DNA of 64,000 nt from Rhizobium ruizarguesonis (GCF_012349115.1 NZ_PQIG01000083.1:21941-85940), one strand, 5' to 3'. Positions 1 through 9,873 are shown, counted from the first letter of the stretch. Notes: generated by a model not told the origin, from the letters alone. A program made the numbers and translations.

Positions 1-246
1 AATGCGGCGACAGGGCTTGAGCTTTCGGTGATTTCGGCCTGCGTTCTCGGTGGCGTTTCGCTGGCCGGCGGCCGGGCGGCGATGAGCGGCGTCATCGTCG
101 GCGTGCTGATCATGGGCATTGCCGAAAACGTCATGAACCTCTTGAATATCCAGGCGTTCTATCAGTATGTGGTCCGCGGGCTGATCCTGCTGATCGCAGT
201 GTTGCTCGACAATTTGAGATCTTCGGCTGCAGGACGGCGCGGATGA
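1..246 (+). CDS. sugar ABC transporter permease, C-terminal fragment (RbsC/AraH-type)
   Basis: The frame is open from base 1, so the gene begins before the window and only about 81 codons are seen. The visible part has the end of the RbsC/AraH permease family: a glycine-rich loop (CVLGGVSLAGG), then hydrophobic segments ending in a short basic tail. Such permeases form the inner-membrane channel of pentose and hexose ABC importers. The stop overlaps the start of the aldose epimerase gene (ATGA, 243-246), which points to a translationally coupled sugar operon. The substrate cannot be read from this fragment. Confidence 0.85.
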   Translation, partial: NAATGLELSVISACVLGGVSLAGGRAAMSGVIVGVLIMGIAENVMNLLNIQAFYQYVVRGLILLIAVLLDNLRSSAAGRRG

Positions 247-1133
247 GCCAGGGACAAGCCGGTAACGACATCGAACTGAGGCATGGCGATCTCGCCGTCC
301 GGGTCAGCCGTCGGGGTGCCGCCGTCACCGCCGCGACGTATCGAGGCATCCCCTTTCTCGTGGCGGCCGGCGGTCCTGAAGGTATGATGGCGAATTTCGC
401 GATGGTGCCGTTCGGCAATCGCGTGGAAGGCAATATCATGTCCTTTGCCGGACGCGACTATGCCTTCCAGCCGAATACTTCCGATCCGCTCTATCGGCAC
501 GGCGACGGCTGGCTCAGCCTCTGGCAGCTTGAAGACTCCAGCCCGGAGCATGCGCAGTTCTGCTTTTCCCGCAGCGCCGACAGTGTTTCACCTTATGCCT
601 ATCTTACTCGGCAGGAGATCCGTCTCGCCGGCAATGCACTGGTGCTGAGGCTTTCCGTGGAAAACCGCGGCGAAGCGGCTCTTCCTTTCGGGCTCGGTCA
701 ACATCCCTTCTTCGCGCGCACGCCAAAGACGCGACTGACGATTGCGGCCGATCGCTATTGGAGCGAGCGGCCGGACCATCTGCCCGAGATGCCTGGCCCT
801 GTGCCGGACTATTTCGATTTCAGATCCGAAAAGCTTTTGCCGCAGAGATGGATGAACAATGCCTTCGAGGGCTGGAATGGGCGGGCGGCAATCGCCTGGC
901 CGGAACTTGGAATTCAGGCGGCGCTGGAAGCCGACGGTGCGCTCGATCGCTTCATGCTGTATATGCCGGTCAACCGGAGCGACTTCTTCTGCCTCGAGCC
1001 GATGAGCCACCTGCCGAACGGCCATCACCTTCGTGATTTCGGTGGGCTTGCGCCGCTTGCGCCGGGGGAGGCTCTTGCCGGCACGGTGACGATCCTGATG
1101 TCGGAACTGCCGGTTCAATCGGAGGTGAGATAG
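243..1133 (+). CDS. aldose 1-epimerase family protein (GalM-like)
   Basis: A 296-residue protein that should interconvert alpha and beta anomers of an aldose in the cytoplasm. The family's active-site pattern is present: His86 in YRHGDGW, His154 in GLGQHPFF, and a candidate catalytic Glu252 in CLEPMSH. Length fits the family, which is usually near 300-350 residues. Its ATG overlaps the permease stop, and the dehydrogenase start follows its stop without a gap, so the three genes look like one operon that imports, mutarotates and oxidises a sugar. The actual sugar is not evident. Confidence 0.85.
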   Translation: MSQGQAGNDIELRHGDLAVRVSRRGAAVTAATYRGIPFLVAAGGPEGMMANFAMVPFGNRVEGNIMSFAGRDYAFQPNTSDPLYRHGDGWLSLWQLEDSSPEHAQFCFSRSADSVSPYAYLTRQEIRLAGNALVLRLSVENRGEAALPFGLGQHPFFARTPKTRLTIAADRYWSERPDHLPEMPGPVPDYFDFRSEKLLPQRWMNNAFEGWNGRAAIAWPELGIQAALEADGALDRFMLYMPVNRSDFFCLEPMSHLPNGHHLRDFGGLAPLAPGEALAGTVTILMSELPVQSEVR

Positions 1134-1913
1134 ATGGGCGGCCGCCTGCAGGGCAAGAACATCCTGATAACAGGTGCCGCGCAGGGTATCGGTCTTGCGA
1201 TGGCGAAGGCTTTCATGCGGGAGGATGCCGCCGTCTTTCTCGTCGATCGCGATGCCGCGCTGCTGGCGAAGACAACGAAAGAGCTCCAGAGCAGTGGCGG
1301 CCGGCTTGGTTATCTGCCGGCCGATATTACCGATGCCGGGACGATCACGACATTGGTCGCTCAGGCGAATGAAGAGATCGGACAGCTGAACGCGCTCGTC
1401 AACAATGCCGGGGTGAATGTCTTTGCCGAACCGCTCGAGACGACGGACGAGGAATGGAACCGCTGCTTCGACATCAATCTGAAGGGCGCATGGAACTGCT
1501 GCAAGGCGGTGCTGCCGGGCCTGATCGAACAGGGCGGCGGCGTTATCCTCAACATCGCCTCGACGCACGCTTTCACCATCATCCCGCACACATTTCCCTA
1601 TCCGCTGGCAAAACACGCTCTGCTCGGAATGACGAAATCCTTAGGGCTCGAATATGCGGCTCGCAATATCCGCGTGAACGCGCTGGCGCCGGGCTATGTC
1701 TCGACGCAGAAGGTGATCGATTACTGGAACGGCTTCCCTGATCCGGAGGCGGCAAAGGCCGAGACGATGAAACTGCATCCCGGCGGGCGCATCGCGACGC
1801 CGGAGGAGATCGCCATGGCGGCCGTGTTCATGATCTCGGACGAGTGCCCGTTCATCAATGCCACCTGCCTGACGATCGACGGCGGCCTCAGCGTGCTGCA
1901 GCATTCCGCCTGA
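1134..1913 (+). CDS. SDR-family sugar dehydrogenase/oxidoreductase
   Basis: A classical short-chain dehydrogenase/reductase of 259 residues, likely NAD(P)-dependent. The cofactor motif TGAAQGIG spans residues 13-20, NNAG lies at 90-93, and the catalytic set is Ser143, Tyr156 and Lys160 (YPLAK). The C-terminal end (LTIDGG) is typical of the family. The start codon immediately follows the epimerase stop, so the genes are coupled. By context it probably oxidises the sugar, lactol or lactone product imported by the upstream transporter. Family assignment is firm; substrate is inference. Confidence 0.88.
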   Translation: MGGRLQGKNILITGAAQGIGLAMAKAFMREDAAVFLVDRDAALLAKTTKELQSSGGRLGYLPADITDAGTITTLVAQANEEIGQLNALVNNAGVNVFAEPLETTDEEWNRCFDINLKGAWNCCKAVLPGLIEQGGGVILNIASTHAFTIIPHTFPYPLAKHALLGMTKSLGLEYAARNIRVNALAPGYVSTQKVIDYWNGFPDPEAAKAETMKLHPGGRIATPEEIAMAAVFMISDECPFINATCLTIDGGLSVLQHSA

Positions 1914-2060
1914 AGGGCTTCGACCCCGCTATTTTTACAAGCCTGTCGTCTTCTCGATATAGAGCATTATATTGCCCATCGGGAAGGCTATCTGATCTCC
2001 CGCAGGCATGGAGCGGCCCCTGCCGCTTTCTGAAAACACAATTGAAAACAGGAGGACGGC

Positions 2061-2492
2061 ATGCAGATCAATCGCACGGCTTCGGCTCATTGGACCGGTG
2101 GCCTCAAGGACGGAAAAGGCCTGATCTCGACGCAGAGCGGCGCCTTGAAGGATTATCCCTACGGCTTTGCGAGCCGCTTCGAAGGCGTTGCCGGCACCAA
2201 CCCGGAAGAACTGATAGGTGCCGCCCATGCCGGCTGCTTCACCATGGCGCTGTCGTTGATCCTCGGTGAAGCCGGCTTTACCGCCGAGCATATGGAAACC
2301 TCTGCCAAGGTAACGCTCGAAAGCGTCGAGGGCGGCTTTGCCATCACCGCCATCCATCTCTCGCTCTCCGGCCGTATTCCTGGTGCCGATGAGGCGACCT
2401 TCACCGAACTCGCCAATAAGGCAAAGGCCGGCTGCCCGGTTTCCAAGGCGCTCGCCTCTGTGCCGATCACACTCGACGTCAAGATCGTCTGA
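2061..2492 (+). CDS. OsmC/Ohr-family peroxiredoxin
   Basis: A 143-residue OsmC-family protein, a class of cytoplasmic thiol peroxidases that reduce organic hydroperoxides. The two redox cysteines are Cys59 in HAGCFTM and Cys125 in KAGCPVSK, spaced as in OsmC. The N-terminal pattern (HWTGGLKDGKG, then ALKDYPYGFASRFEG) is also characteristic of OsmC more than Ohr. The ATG is preceded by an AGGAGG-like stretch at about 2050-2056. It stands alone between an SDR gene and a TetR gene on the same strand. Confidence 0.92.
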   Translation: MQINRTASAHWTGGLKDGKGLISTQSGALKDYPYGFASRFEGVAGTNPEELIGAAHAGCFTMALSLILGEAGFTAEHMETSAKVTLESVEGGFAITAIHLSLSGRIPGADEATFTELANKAKAGCPVSKALASVPITLDVKIV

Positions 2493-2724
2493 CACGTCAC
2501 TCCATTGAAGACGTGCCGCGCGCTTCTCGCCGCGGCACTTTCCATTTGCGGCCCGCATTCTCGGGTCTGATTATTCCGAAGTCATTGGCTGTCGGCATGA
2601 CGGGTTCGGTACAGGCCTTCTCCCTGTGCATCGATCTTCTCAAGTCGTCGCTTGTGCCGGATCCGTCCTCAATCCGCGACGCTTGTGCTGCGCCGCGGCA
2701 TATTGACAAGTAGCGCCTGATATT

Positions 2725-2760
2725 TTACGACTGACGAAATTCGAAAATCGTCAGTCGTAA
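2725..2760. promoter_or_regulatory. 13-bp inverted repeat, candidate TetR operator
   Basis: TTACGACTGACGA (2725-2737) is exactly mirrored by TCGTCAGTCGTAA (2748-2760) with a 10-bp spacer. A TTGACA -35-like hexamer sits just upstream at 2703-2708, so bound protein would cover the -10 region. It lies 17 bp before the TetR gene that heads the RND efflux genes, which makes autoregulation by that TetR the natural reading. Binding is inferred. Confidence 0.72.
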
Positions 2761-2777
2761 TTCAGGCCTCGAAACTT

Positions 2778-3386
2778 ATGAACGATCTCACGGAAAATAC
2801 ACTCGACATCACGCGGCAGGAGAATGTCACGCGTATTCTCGATGCGGCTGAGCGGCTGTTCCGTCACTATGGCTACAGCAAGACGACGGTGGCCGACATT
2901 GCCCGCGATCTCGGCATGTCGCCGGCCAATATTTATCGTTTCTTCGCCTCCAAGGTAGAGATCCACCAGGCGCTCTGCGGGCGCATGCTCGCCATGTGCT
3001 ATCAGATCGCCTACGACGTTCGCCATCAGCCGGCCAGCGCCAGCGAAAGGCTGCGCCGTTATGTCGAGACCCAGTATCAGTGGACGCTGGATGTGATGCT
3101 CGACGAGACGAAGGTGCACGAGATGATCATCGTCGCGATCGAGCGCGACTGGCATGTCATCGAAAAACATATCGACCGCGTTCATGATCTCATTGCCGAA
3201 ATCATCGCCGAAGGCATTGCAGCCGGAGAATTCGCCGAGCAGGACCCGGTCGTTGCCTCGCGTTGCTTCGGCGCCGCGACGACCACTCTCTGCCATCCGC
3301 AGATGGTGGCGCAATGTCTTGCCAAAACCAACCGCGCGAGCGTCGACGAACTGATCAGCTATGCGATCAGGGCGCTGAAGAAATAA
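2778..3386 (+). CDS. TetR-family transcriptional regulator of RND efflux genes
   Basis: A 202-residue TetR/AcrR-type repressor. The N-terminal helix-turn-helix is clear at about residues 37-59 (TVADIARDLGMSPANIYRFF), followed by a helical ligand-binding region of usual length. It is followed on the same strand by a membrane-fusion lipoprotein and an RND pump, the common arrangement of a local efflux repressor. The long perfect inverted repeat at 2725-2760 is its probable site. The inducing ligand is unknown. Confidence 0.88.
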   Translation: MNDLTENTLDITRQENVTRILDAAERLFRHYGYSKTTVADIARDLGMSPANIYRFFASKVEIHQALCGRMLAMCYQIAYDVRHQPASASERLRRYVETQYQWTLDVMLDETKVHEMIIVAIERDWHVIEKHIDRVHDLIAEIIAEGIAAGEFAEQDPVVASRCFGAATTTLCHPQMVAQCLAKTNRASVDELISYAIRALKK

Positions 3387-3436
3387 TGGACGGCGGCCGC
3401 CGTCGGAACCCCCGAAACGATCCAGGAGTGCGGAAG

Positions 3437-4576
3437 ATGTTTTCGCTCAAGACCCTCAGCCATCGCATGCCGTCCGTCGCCAGCCTCGTGCTCGTGGGCG
3501 CCATCGGCATCGGCATTTCTGCCTGCTCGGAAGAGAAGGCTGAGGTCAAGGAGGTCATCCGGCCGGTGAAGGTCGTCGAGATCGCCAAGGCCGGCGACAC
3601 GCGCAAGCTCGACTATTCGGGCTCGGTCAAGGCGCGCACGGAGATGAACCTCGGGTTTCGCGTCGCCGGCAAGATCACCGAGCGCCTGGTCGATATCGGC
3701 GACCGGGTGACGCCGGGCGATGTTCTCGCCCGCGTCGACGCCACCGATTACCAGCTGGCGGTCAGAACGGCGGAAGCCAATCTCGCCTCGGCGGAAAGGG
3801 GCGTCGAAACCACCGATCTGGTCAACAAACGCGCCGAGCAGCTTTTCGACAAGAGCGTCGCTCCGAAGTCGCAGGTCGAACAGGCCTCGCTCAGCCATGA
3901 CCAGGCGATCTCACAGCGCGATGCCGCACTTTCCGCGCTCGACCAGGCGAAGAACCAGGTGAGCTACACCGAGCTCAAGGCCGGCCAGAACGGTATCGTG
4001 ACTGCTATCAATGCCGATACCGGCCAGGTCGTCGGCTCTGGCACCGCCGTCGTCACCGTTGCCGTCGACGGCGAGAAGGAAGTGCAGATCGCGGTTCCGG
4101 AAAACGACATTGCCGAATTCAAGCCGGGCAAGACAGTCAAGGCAAGCTTCTGGGCCGACGACAGGCTGGTACTCGACGGCAAGGTGCGGGAGGTTTCCGG
4201 AAGCGCCGACCAGCAGTCGCGCACCTTTGCAGTCCGGGTAAGCCTGCCGAACGATCCGCGCGTATTGCTCGGCATGACGGCGACGATCGAGGCCGACGTC
4301 AGCAATGGCAGCAGCTATGTCTCGATCCCGCTCAGCGCACTGGCTGAGAAGGACGGCAAGCAGATGGTCTGGACCGTCGACCGCGACACGGCGACCGTGC
4401 ATGGCCGCGACATCAAGGTTGCCGATTTCACCGGCGACGGCGTGCATGTGACCGAGGGTCTCGATAGCGGCGATCTCGTCGTTTCGGCCGGCACGCAGTT
4501 CATGAGCGAGAACCTGAAGGTGAAGGTGCCGGACCAGCAGTCGGCCCTGGCCGCCACGGACCAGACCGTCCGCTGA
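3437..4576 (+). CDS. RND efflux periplasmic adaptor (membrane-fusion lipoprotein)
   Basis: The ATG at 3437 is preferred over longer frames because it gives a lipoprotein signal peptide ending in the lipobox ISAC (Cys30) and has GGAG upstream. The 379-residue product has the adaptor layout: a beta-barrel/lipoyl half with RVDATDYQLAV, a coiled-coil hairpin (about residues 110-190) and a second lipoyl half with GIVTAINADTGQVV. Adaptors bridge the inner-membrane RND pump to an outer-membrane channel; no channel gene is nearby, so a shared TolC-like protein is probably used. The pump gene follows 29 bp later. Confidence 0.9.
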   Translation: MFSLKTLSHRMPSVASLVLVGAIGIGISACSEEKAEVKEVIRPVKVVEIAKAGDTRKLDYSGSVKARTEMNLGFRVAGKITERLVDIGDRVTPGDVLARVDATDYQLAVRTAEANLASAERGVETTDLVNKRAEQLFDKSVAPKSQVEQASLSHDQAISQRDAALSALDQAKNQVSYTELKAGQNGIVTAINADTGQVVGSGTAVVTVAVDGEKEVQIAVPENDIAEFKPGKTVKASFWADDRLVLDGKVREVSGSADQQSRTFAVRVSLPNDPRVLLGMTATIEADVSNGSSYVSIPLSALAEKDGKQMVWTVDRDTATVHGRDIKVADFTGDGVHVTEGLDSGDLVVSAGTQFMSENLKVKVPDQQSALAATDQTVR

Positions 4577-4605
4577 TCGCGCCACAGGATATAGGGAACA
4601 AGACC

Positions 4606-7600
4606 ATGGACGCCACCACCGAGAAGCGGCCCTTCAATCTATCGCGCTGGGCGATCGGACATCCAAGCATCGCCCGCTTCCTTTTCGGGCTGATCATCAT
4701 CACCGGCGTGCTCGGCCTGATGCGCATGGGCCAGCGCGAGGATCCTGAATTCACCTTCCGCGTCATGGTCGTTCAGGCGATCTGGCCAGGTGCTTCCATT
4801 CAGGAAATGGAAGATCAGGTCGTCAACAAGATCGAGCGCAAGCTGCAGGAAACGCCGCATATCGACTGGGTCAAGTCCTATACGCGGGCGGGCAGTGCGA
4901 TCATCACCCTGCAGGTCAAGGGCGACACGAATTCGCAGGAAGTGGCGGATGCCTTCTACCAGGTACGCAAGAAGGTCGGCGACATCTCCAGCGAGCTGCC
5001 GCAAGGCCTGCTCGGCCCTTTTTTCAACGACGAGTTCGGCGACACCTTCATCACGCTGCATTCGATCAGCGGCGACGGCTATTCCTATCCGGAACTGAAG
5101 AAATTCGCGATCCAGGCGCGTGACATGCTGTTGACGACGCCGGGCGTCGAAAAGGCCGTCATCATCGGCGACCAGCCTGAGAAGATCTATATCGACGTCT
5201 CGTCCAAGGCGCTCTCCGAGCGCGGCCTGACGATCCTCGATCTGCAAAACGCCATCAAGGGCCAAAACAATGTCGATCCGGCAGGCTCGGTCGATACCGG
5301 CCTGCGCTCGGTGCGCATATCGGTCGAAGGCGACGTGAAGAAGGCGGCCGATATCCGCGAGCTGCGCCTTCGCGCCGGCGGCCAGGTAACGCGCCTCGGC
5401 GATATCGCCACCGTCAGTTCCGGGCTCGAAGATCCCTACCAGCGCAAGTACCGTTTCAACGGCCACGACAGCGTTCAGGTCGGCGTCGTGATGGCCAAGG
5501 GCTTCAACGTGACCGATGTCGGCAAGGGCGTGGAGGCGACCTATCAACGTTTCGAGGCGGCGCTGCCCTATGGCGTCGCCGTCGATCAGATCGCCAACCA
5601 GCCCGACGTGGTGACGGATGCGGTCAGCGAATTCATGCATGCGCTCGGCGAAGCTCTCATCATCGTGCTCGTCGTCTCGTTCGTGTCGATCGGCTGGCGA
5701 TCGGGCCTCGTCATCGCCATCGCCATTCCGCTGGTGCTGGCTGCCACCTTTGCGCTGATGTACGAACTCGGCATCGATCTGCAGCGCATCTCGCTTGGCG
5801 CGCTGATCATCGCGCTCGGCCTGCTCGTCGACGATGCGATGATCGTCGTCGAGATGATGGAGCGAAAGCTGGAGGAGGGGCTCGTCAAGATCGACGCGGC
5901 AAGCTTCGCCTATTCCTCGACCGCCTTCCCGATGCTGACGGGTACGCTGATCACCACGGCCGGCTTCATTCCCGTCGGCTTCGCAGCATCGACGGCCGGC
6001 GAATATGTGCGGTCGCTGTTCTACGTCGTCGGCATCGCGCTTGTCACTTCGTGGTTCGTCGCGGTCTATTTCACGCCGTGGCTCGGCTATATGATCCTCA
6101 AGCAGCGCCATCACGCAGGCGAGCATCACGACGCCTTCGACACCGGCTTCTATCGCCGGCTGCGCGGCACGGTCGGCTGGGCTGTGCGCCACCGTGTCAT
6201 CGTGCTGCTGCTCACGCTCGGCACCTTCGCCACCAGCCTCTGGGCCTTCCAGTTCATTCCGCAGAATTTCTTCCCGCAATCGTCGCGGCCGGAAATCCTC
6301 GTCGATCTCTGGCTGCCCGAGGGCACCAGCATCAAGGAAGTCGAGGTGCAGGCAAAGGCGCTCGAAGCCAAGATGATGGATGATCCCGACAAGCGGTTCA
6401 TCGCCACCTATATCGGCGAAGGCGCGCCGCGCTTCTTCCTGCCGCTCGACCAGCAGTTGCGCAATCCGAACTTCGCCCAGCTGCTCGTCATGGCCAATGA
6501 CGAACCGGCGCGCGAGCGGCTGATCGTCAAGCTGCGGACGATCCTTGCGGAAGACTTCCCCGATATTCGCGGCAAGGTCGACCGCCTCTTCCTTGGTCCG
6601 CCGACCGGCTGGCCGGTGCAGATGCGCGTCATGGGCCCCGACCGCCAGGAAGTCAGGGAGATCGCCGATCAGGTAAAGGCGCGCTTCCAGGCCAATCCGG
6701 AGCTCGGCGCCATCCATGACGATTGGCTGGAAGAGGTGCCGGCGATGAAGCTGGTGATCGACCAGGACCGCGCCCGGGCACTCGGCGTCACCTCGCAGCG
6801 TGTGCGCCAGATGCTGCAGACCGCCATGTCAGGGGCTGCGCTCGACGATTTCCGCGACGGCGAGGAGACGGTTTCGATCGTCGCCCGCGAGCCGGATGCC
6901 AGCCGTTCGCTGCTGTCGGCGGTCAACTCGGTCTATGTGCCGACGGATTTCGGCGGCTTTGTGCCGGTCTCGCAGGTTGCCAAGGTCGTGCCCGTCATGG
7001 AGCAGGGCATCGAGTGGCGGCGCGACCGCCTGCCGACGATCACCGTGCGCGCGACGCTGCCTGACGATGTGCAGCCGAACGACGTGGTGATGAAGATGTA
7101 TGCCGACATGAAGGACCTGCGCGACAGCCTGCCGGCCGGCTACAATGTCGAGATCCAGGGCGGTGCCGAAGATGCGGCGGAAAGCCAGATGTCGATCGCC
7201 GCCAAGGCGCCGATCATGCTCGCCGTCATCGTCGTGCTGTTGATGGTGCAGTTGCAGCATTTCGGCAAGGCGATGCTGGTGCTTGCCACCGGCCCACTCG
7301 GCATCATCGGTGCCGCGGCCGCATTGCTGATCAGCGGCGCGCCCTTCGGCTTTGTCGCCATCCTCGGCGTCATCGCGCTGCTCGGCATCATCATGCGCAA
7401 CTCGATCATCCTGGTCGATCAGATCGACCAGGATATCAAAGCCGGCATGCACCGGCAGGAGGCGATCGTCGGCGCGGCCGTGCGGCGTTTCCGGCCGATC
7501 ATGCTGACGGCACTGACCGCCGTGCTGGCGCTGATCCCGATCTCGCGCGGTGTCTTCTGGGGTCCGCTCGCCTACGCGATGATGGGCGGCATCCTGGTTG

Positions 7601-7749
7601 CGACCGTGCTCACCATTCTGGTTCTGCCCGCCGGTTACGCTCTTTTCTTCGGCCGGGAGCCGAAGGCAAAGGACGAGCCGGGCGAGCATGCCGACGCCAT
7701 CCAGGAAGAGGCGGATGACAGACATCCGCCGGCGTTGGCAGCAGAGTGA
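4606..7749 (+). CDS. RND-family efflux transporter, inner-membrane pump
   Basis: A 1047-residue protein of the AcrB/MexB superfamily, a proton-driven trimeric exporter. It has the repeated six-helix halves and two large periplasmic loops expected for the family. The proton-relay aspartates are present in transmembrane helix 4 (GLLVDDAMIVVEMMERK). Sequence style (N-terminal GLMRMGQREDPEF, loop GPPTGWPVQMRV) is closer to the shorter AcrB-like group often found in alphaproteobacteria than to classical AcrB. It is the last gene of the TetR-adaptor-pump unit and is followed by a strong terminator at 7752-7778. Substrates are unknown. Confidence 0.93.
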   Translation: MDATTEKRPFNLSRWAIGHPSIARFLFGLIIITGVLGLMRMGQREDPEFTFRVMVVQAIWPGASIQEMEDQVVNKIERKLQETPHIDWVKSYTRAGSAIITLQVKGDTNSQEVADAFYQVRKKVGDISSELPQGLLGPFFNDEFGDTFITLHSISGDGYSYPELKKFAIQARDMLLTTPGVEKAVIIGDQPEKIYIDVSSKALSERGLTILDLQNAIKGQNNVDPAGSVDTGLRSVRISVEGDVKKAADIRELRLRAGGQVTRLGDIATVSSGLEDPYQRKYRFNGHDSVQVGVVMAKGFNVTDVGKGVEATYQRFEAALPYGVAVDQIANQPDVVTDAVSEFMHALGEALIIVLVVSFVSIGWRSGLVIAIAIPLVLAATFALMYELGIDLQRISLGALIIALGLLVDDAMIVVEMMERKLEEGLVKIDAASFAYSSTAFPMLTGTLITTAGFIPVGFAASTAGEYVRSLFYVVGIALVTSWFVAVYFTPWLGYMILKQRHHAGEHHDAFDTGFYRRLRGTVGWAVRHRVIVLLLTLGTFATSLWAFQFIPQNFFPQSSRPEILVDLWLPEGTSIKEVEVQAKALEAKMMDDPDKRFIATYIGEGAPRFFLPLDQQLRNPNFAQLLVMANDEPARERLIVKLRTILAEDFPDIRGKVDRLFLGPPTGWPVQMRVMGPDRQEVREIADQVKARFQANPELGAIHDDWLEEVPAMKLVIDQDRARALGVTSQRVRQMLQTAMSGAALDDFRDGEETVSIVAREPDASRSLLSAVNSVYVPTDFGGFVPVSQVAKVVPVMEQGIEWRRDRLPTITVRATLPDDVQPNDVVMKMYADMKDLRDSLPAGYNVEIQGGAEDAAESQMSIAAKAPIMLAVIVVLLMVQLQHFGKAMLVLATGPLGIIGAAAALLISGAPFGFVAILGVIALLGIIMRNSIILVDQIDQDIKAGMHRQEAIVGAAVRRFRPIMLTALTAVLALIPISRGVFWGPLAYAMMGGILVATVLTILVLPAGYALFFGREPKAKDEPGEHADAIQEEADDRHPPALAAE

Positions 7750-7751
7750 GG

Positions 7752-7778
7752 ACGGCGCGGCGAAAGCCGCGCCGTTTT
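7752..7778 (+). terminator. rho-independent terminator after the RND pump gene
   Basis: A perfect 10-bp stem ACGGCGCGGC (7752-7761) / GCCGCGCCGT (7766-7775) closes on a GAAA tetraloop and runs into TTTT. It starts three bases after the pump stop codon. Confidence 0.85.
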
Positions 7779-7962
7779 CCTTGCAGGTCACAGCTTACTC
7801 GTCAAAGCGCGTCGCTGCCTACAGCGCCGCGCAGTCTTTACTGCCTGTTCCGTCTTGGAGCTGCGCGCCGATTCCATTGCCGCCTCGAAAAAGCTAAGCT
7901 GCGAAGCATGCCGGGAGACCAACCGCGATCCCGGCCACTCATTGACGAGGCAGGACCCGACC

Positions 7963-9873
7963 ATGGCCGATTACCATCTGGAAGCAAGCTGGAGCCCGAT
8001 CGAGGGCAGTTTCGGGCGCCTCACCTTCACGCTTTTCAATCTTTCGACCGAGCCGCTGTCCGGCTTCTCGCTCGCCTACACGTCAGAGACGCGGATTGCC
8101 GACAAACATGTCTGCGACGGCGGCAGCCTGAAGCGGCAGGTCGCGCATTTCCATGAATTCCTGCCGCCCCAAGACCTGAGCGTGCCGCCCGGCGGGCGCT
8201 GGCGGTTCACCGTCGAGGGGCTGACCAGGGAGCCGAAACATAGGACGGCCGGCGTCAAATCAGCCTATCTGACACTTGGCGACGGACGCCACGTTCCTGT
8301 TGGTTTCGGCGATCTCATGCTCGAAGGCCGGGATGGTGGCGTGGCGCCGCCGCTTCTGCCGCCCGGCCGGGCCGAGGAACCTTATTCGCTGCTGCCCTGG
8401 CCGCTGGCGCTCGGGCTGAAGGCGGGAGAGCTGCCAGTCGTCCTTTATCCGGCCGAGCGGACGCGGCCTGATGCGGTCAAGGCGCTGTCGCTGGTTATGG
8501 AACTCTACCAGCGCCTCTATCCGGTCGACAATATGCCGTTTTCCCTCGGTGCCGTCGAAGGCGGGCGGGCCATTCGTTTCGTCACCGAATCGTCGATCGC
8601 CGCCTTCGCCTACGAATTGCGTTTTACGGCGCATGAGATCGTGCTTTCGAGTGCGGATGCCGCCGGTCGGCATTACGGGCTGATCAGCCTGGCGCAACTG
8701 CTGCACGGCGCCCGCGCCGATCCTGAGCGCTTCAAATTTCCCAATTTCGGCACGATCGCCGACCAACCGCGTTATGACTGGCGTGGCTGCCATCTCGATG
8801 TGTCCAGGCAGTTCTATCCGGTGGCAGACGTCGTGCGGCTGATTGATATTCTCGCCTGGAACAAGCTCAACATCTTCCACTGGCATCTGACCGATGACGA
8901 AGCGTGGCGGCTGGAGATCAAGGCCTATCCCGCGCTGACGGAGATCGGCGCACGGCGTGGGCCGGATGAAGTGCTCGTGCCGCAGCTCGGCGACGGGGCG
9001 CAAACGCGCTCCGGTCATTACACGCAGGAGGATGCCAAGCGGATCGTTGCGCATGCAGCCTCGCTGCATATCGAGGTACTGCCGGAAATCGATATTCCGG
9101 GCCACAGCATGGCGACGCTGTTCTCCCTGCCCGAGCTCGTCGACGGCCAGGAGGCGCCGGACAGTTACCGCTCGGTGCAGGGTTATCCGAACAACGCCCT
9201 TAATCCGGCGGTGGAATTCACCTATGAATTTCTCGGCAAGGTGTTCGACGAGATGGTGGCGCTGTTCCCCAGTGAATATCTCCATATCGGCGGCGACGAA
9301 GTGGCGCATGGCTCCTGGCTTTCCTCGCCGCTCTGCAAGGCACTGATGGAGAGGGAGAAACTGGCAGGCACCGCCGAGCTGCAATCCTATTTCCTGAAAC
9401 GTATCAAAGCCATGCTGTCGGAGCGCGGCAAGAAACTCGTCGGCTGGAACGAGGTTTCGCATGGCGGCGGCGTCGACCGCGACGGCACGCTGCTGATGGC
9501 CTGGGAAAAGCCCGCCGTCGGCATCGAGCTGGCACAAGAAGGCTACGACGTGGTGATGACGCCGGGGCAGGCCTATTATCTCGACATGGCGCAGGCTGAA
9601 GCTTGGACCGAGCCCGGCGCCAGCTGGGCGGGCTACGCGCCGCCGGAACACACCTACGCTTACGAGGCCGAGGGCGAGCTGCCGGAGGCGCTGCAGGAGA
9701 AGATGCGCGGCATCCAGGCCTGCATCTGGACCGAGAACTTCGTCTCGCGCGCCTATTTCAACCGGCTGGTTTTTCCGCGTCTCCAGGCGGTCGCCGAGGC
9801 TGCCTGGACGCCTTCTGCGCGCAAGGACTGGGATCGGTTCGCAGCGATCGTGCGGATGTGGCCGGTGCTTTAA
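7963..9873 (+). CDS. beta-N-acetylhexosaminidase, glycoside hydrolase family 20
   Basis: The ATG at 7963 is chosen because it has an AGGCAGGA ribosome site; the frame is open further upstream but the extra residues look non-coding. The 636-residue protein has an N-terminal carbohydrate-binding-like domain (about 1-130), a GH20b domain, and the catalytic barrel. The substrate-assisted catalytic pair is Asp445-Glu446 in HIGGDEV. No signal peptide is seen, so it probably acts in the cytoplasm on imported N-acetylglucosamine oligosaccharides. It converges on a ROK kinase that could phosphorylate the released amino sugar. Confidence 0.9.
   Translation: MADYHLEASWSPIEGSFGRLTFTLFNLSTEPLSGFSLAYTSETRIADKHVCDGGSLKRQVAHFHEFLPPQDLSVPPGGRWRFTVEGLTREPKHRTAGVKSAYLTLGDGRHVPVGFGDLMLEGRDGGVAPPLLPPGRAEEPYSLLPWPLALGLKAGELPVVLYPAERTRPDAVKALSLVMELYQRLYPVDNMPFSLGAVEGGRAIRFVTESSIAAFAYELRFTAHEIVLSSADAAGRHYGLISLAQLLHGARADPERFKFPNFGTIADQPRYDWRGCHLDVSRQFYPVADVVRLIDILAWNKLNIFHWHLTDDEAWRLEIKAYPALTEIGARRGPDEVLVPQLGDGAQTRSGHYTQEDAKRIVAHAASLHIEVLPEIDIPGHSMATLFSLPELVDGQEAPDSYRSVQGYPNNALNPAVEFTYEFLGKVFDEMVALFPSEYLHIGGDEVAHGSWLSSPLCKALMEREKLAGTAELQSYFLKRIKAMLSERGKKLVGWNEVSHGGGVDRDGTLLMAWEKPAVGIELAQEGYDVVMTPGQAYYLDMAQAEAWTEPGASWAGYAPPEHTYAYEAEGELPEALQEKMRGIQACIWTENFVSRAYFNRLVFPRLQAVAEAAWTPSARKDWDRFAAIVRMWPVL

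Noticed and set aside
4639..6717. Long antisense open frame opposite the RND pump
   Set aside because: It has the same reversed-codon composition and no recognisable motif, while the forward frame is a full RND protein.
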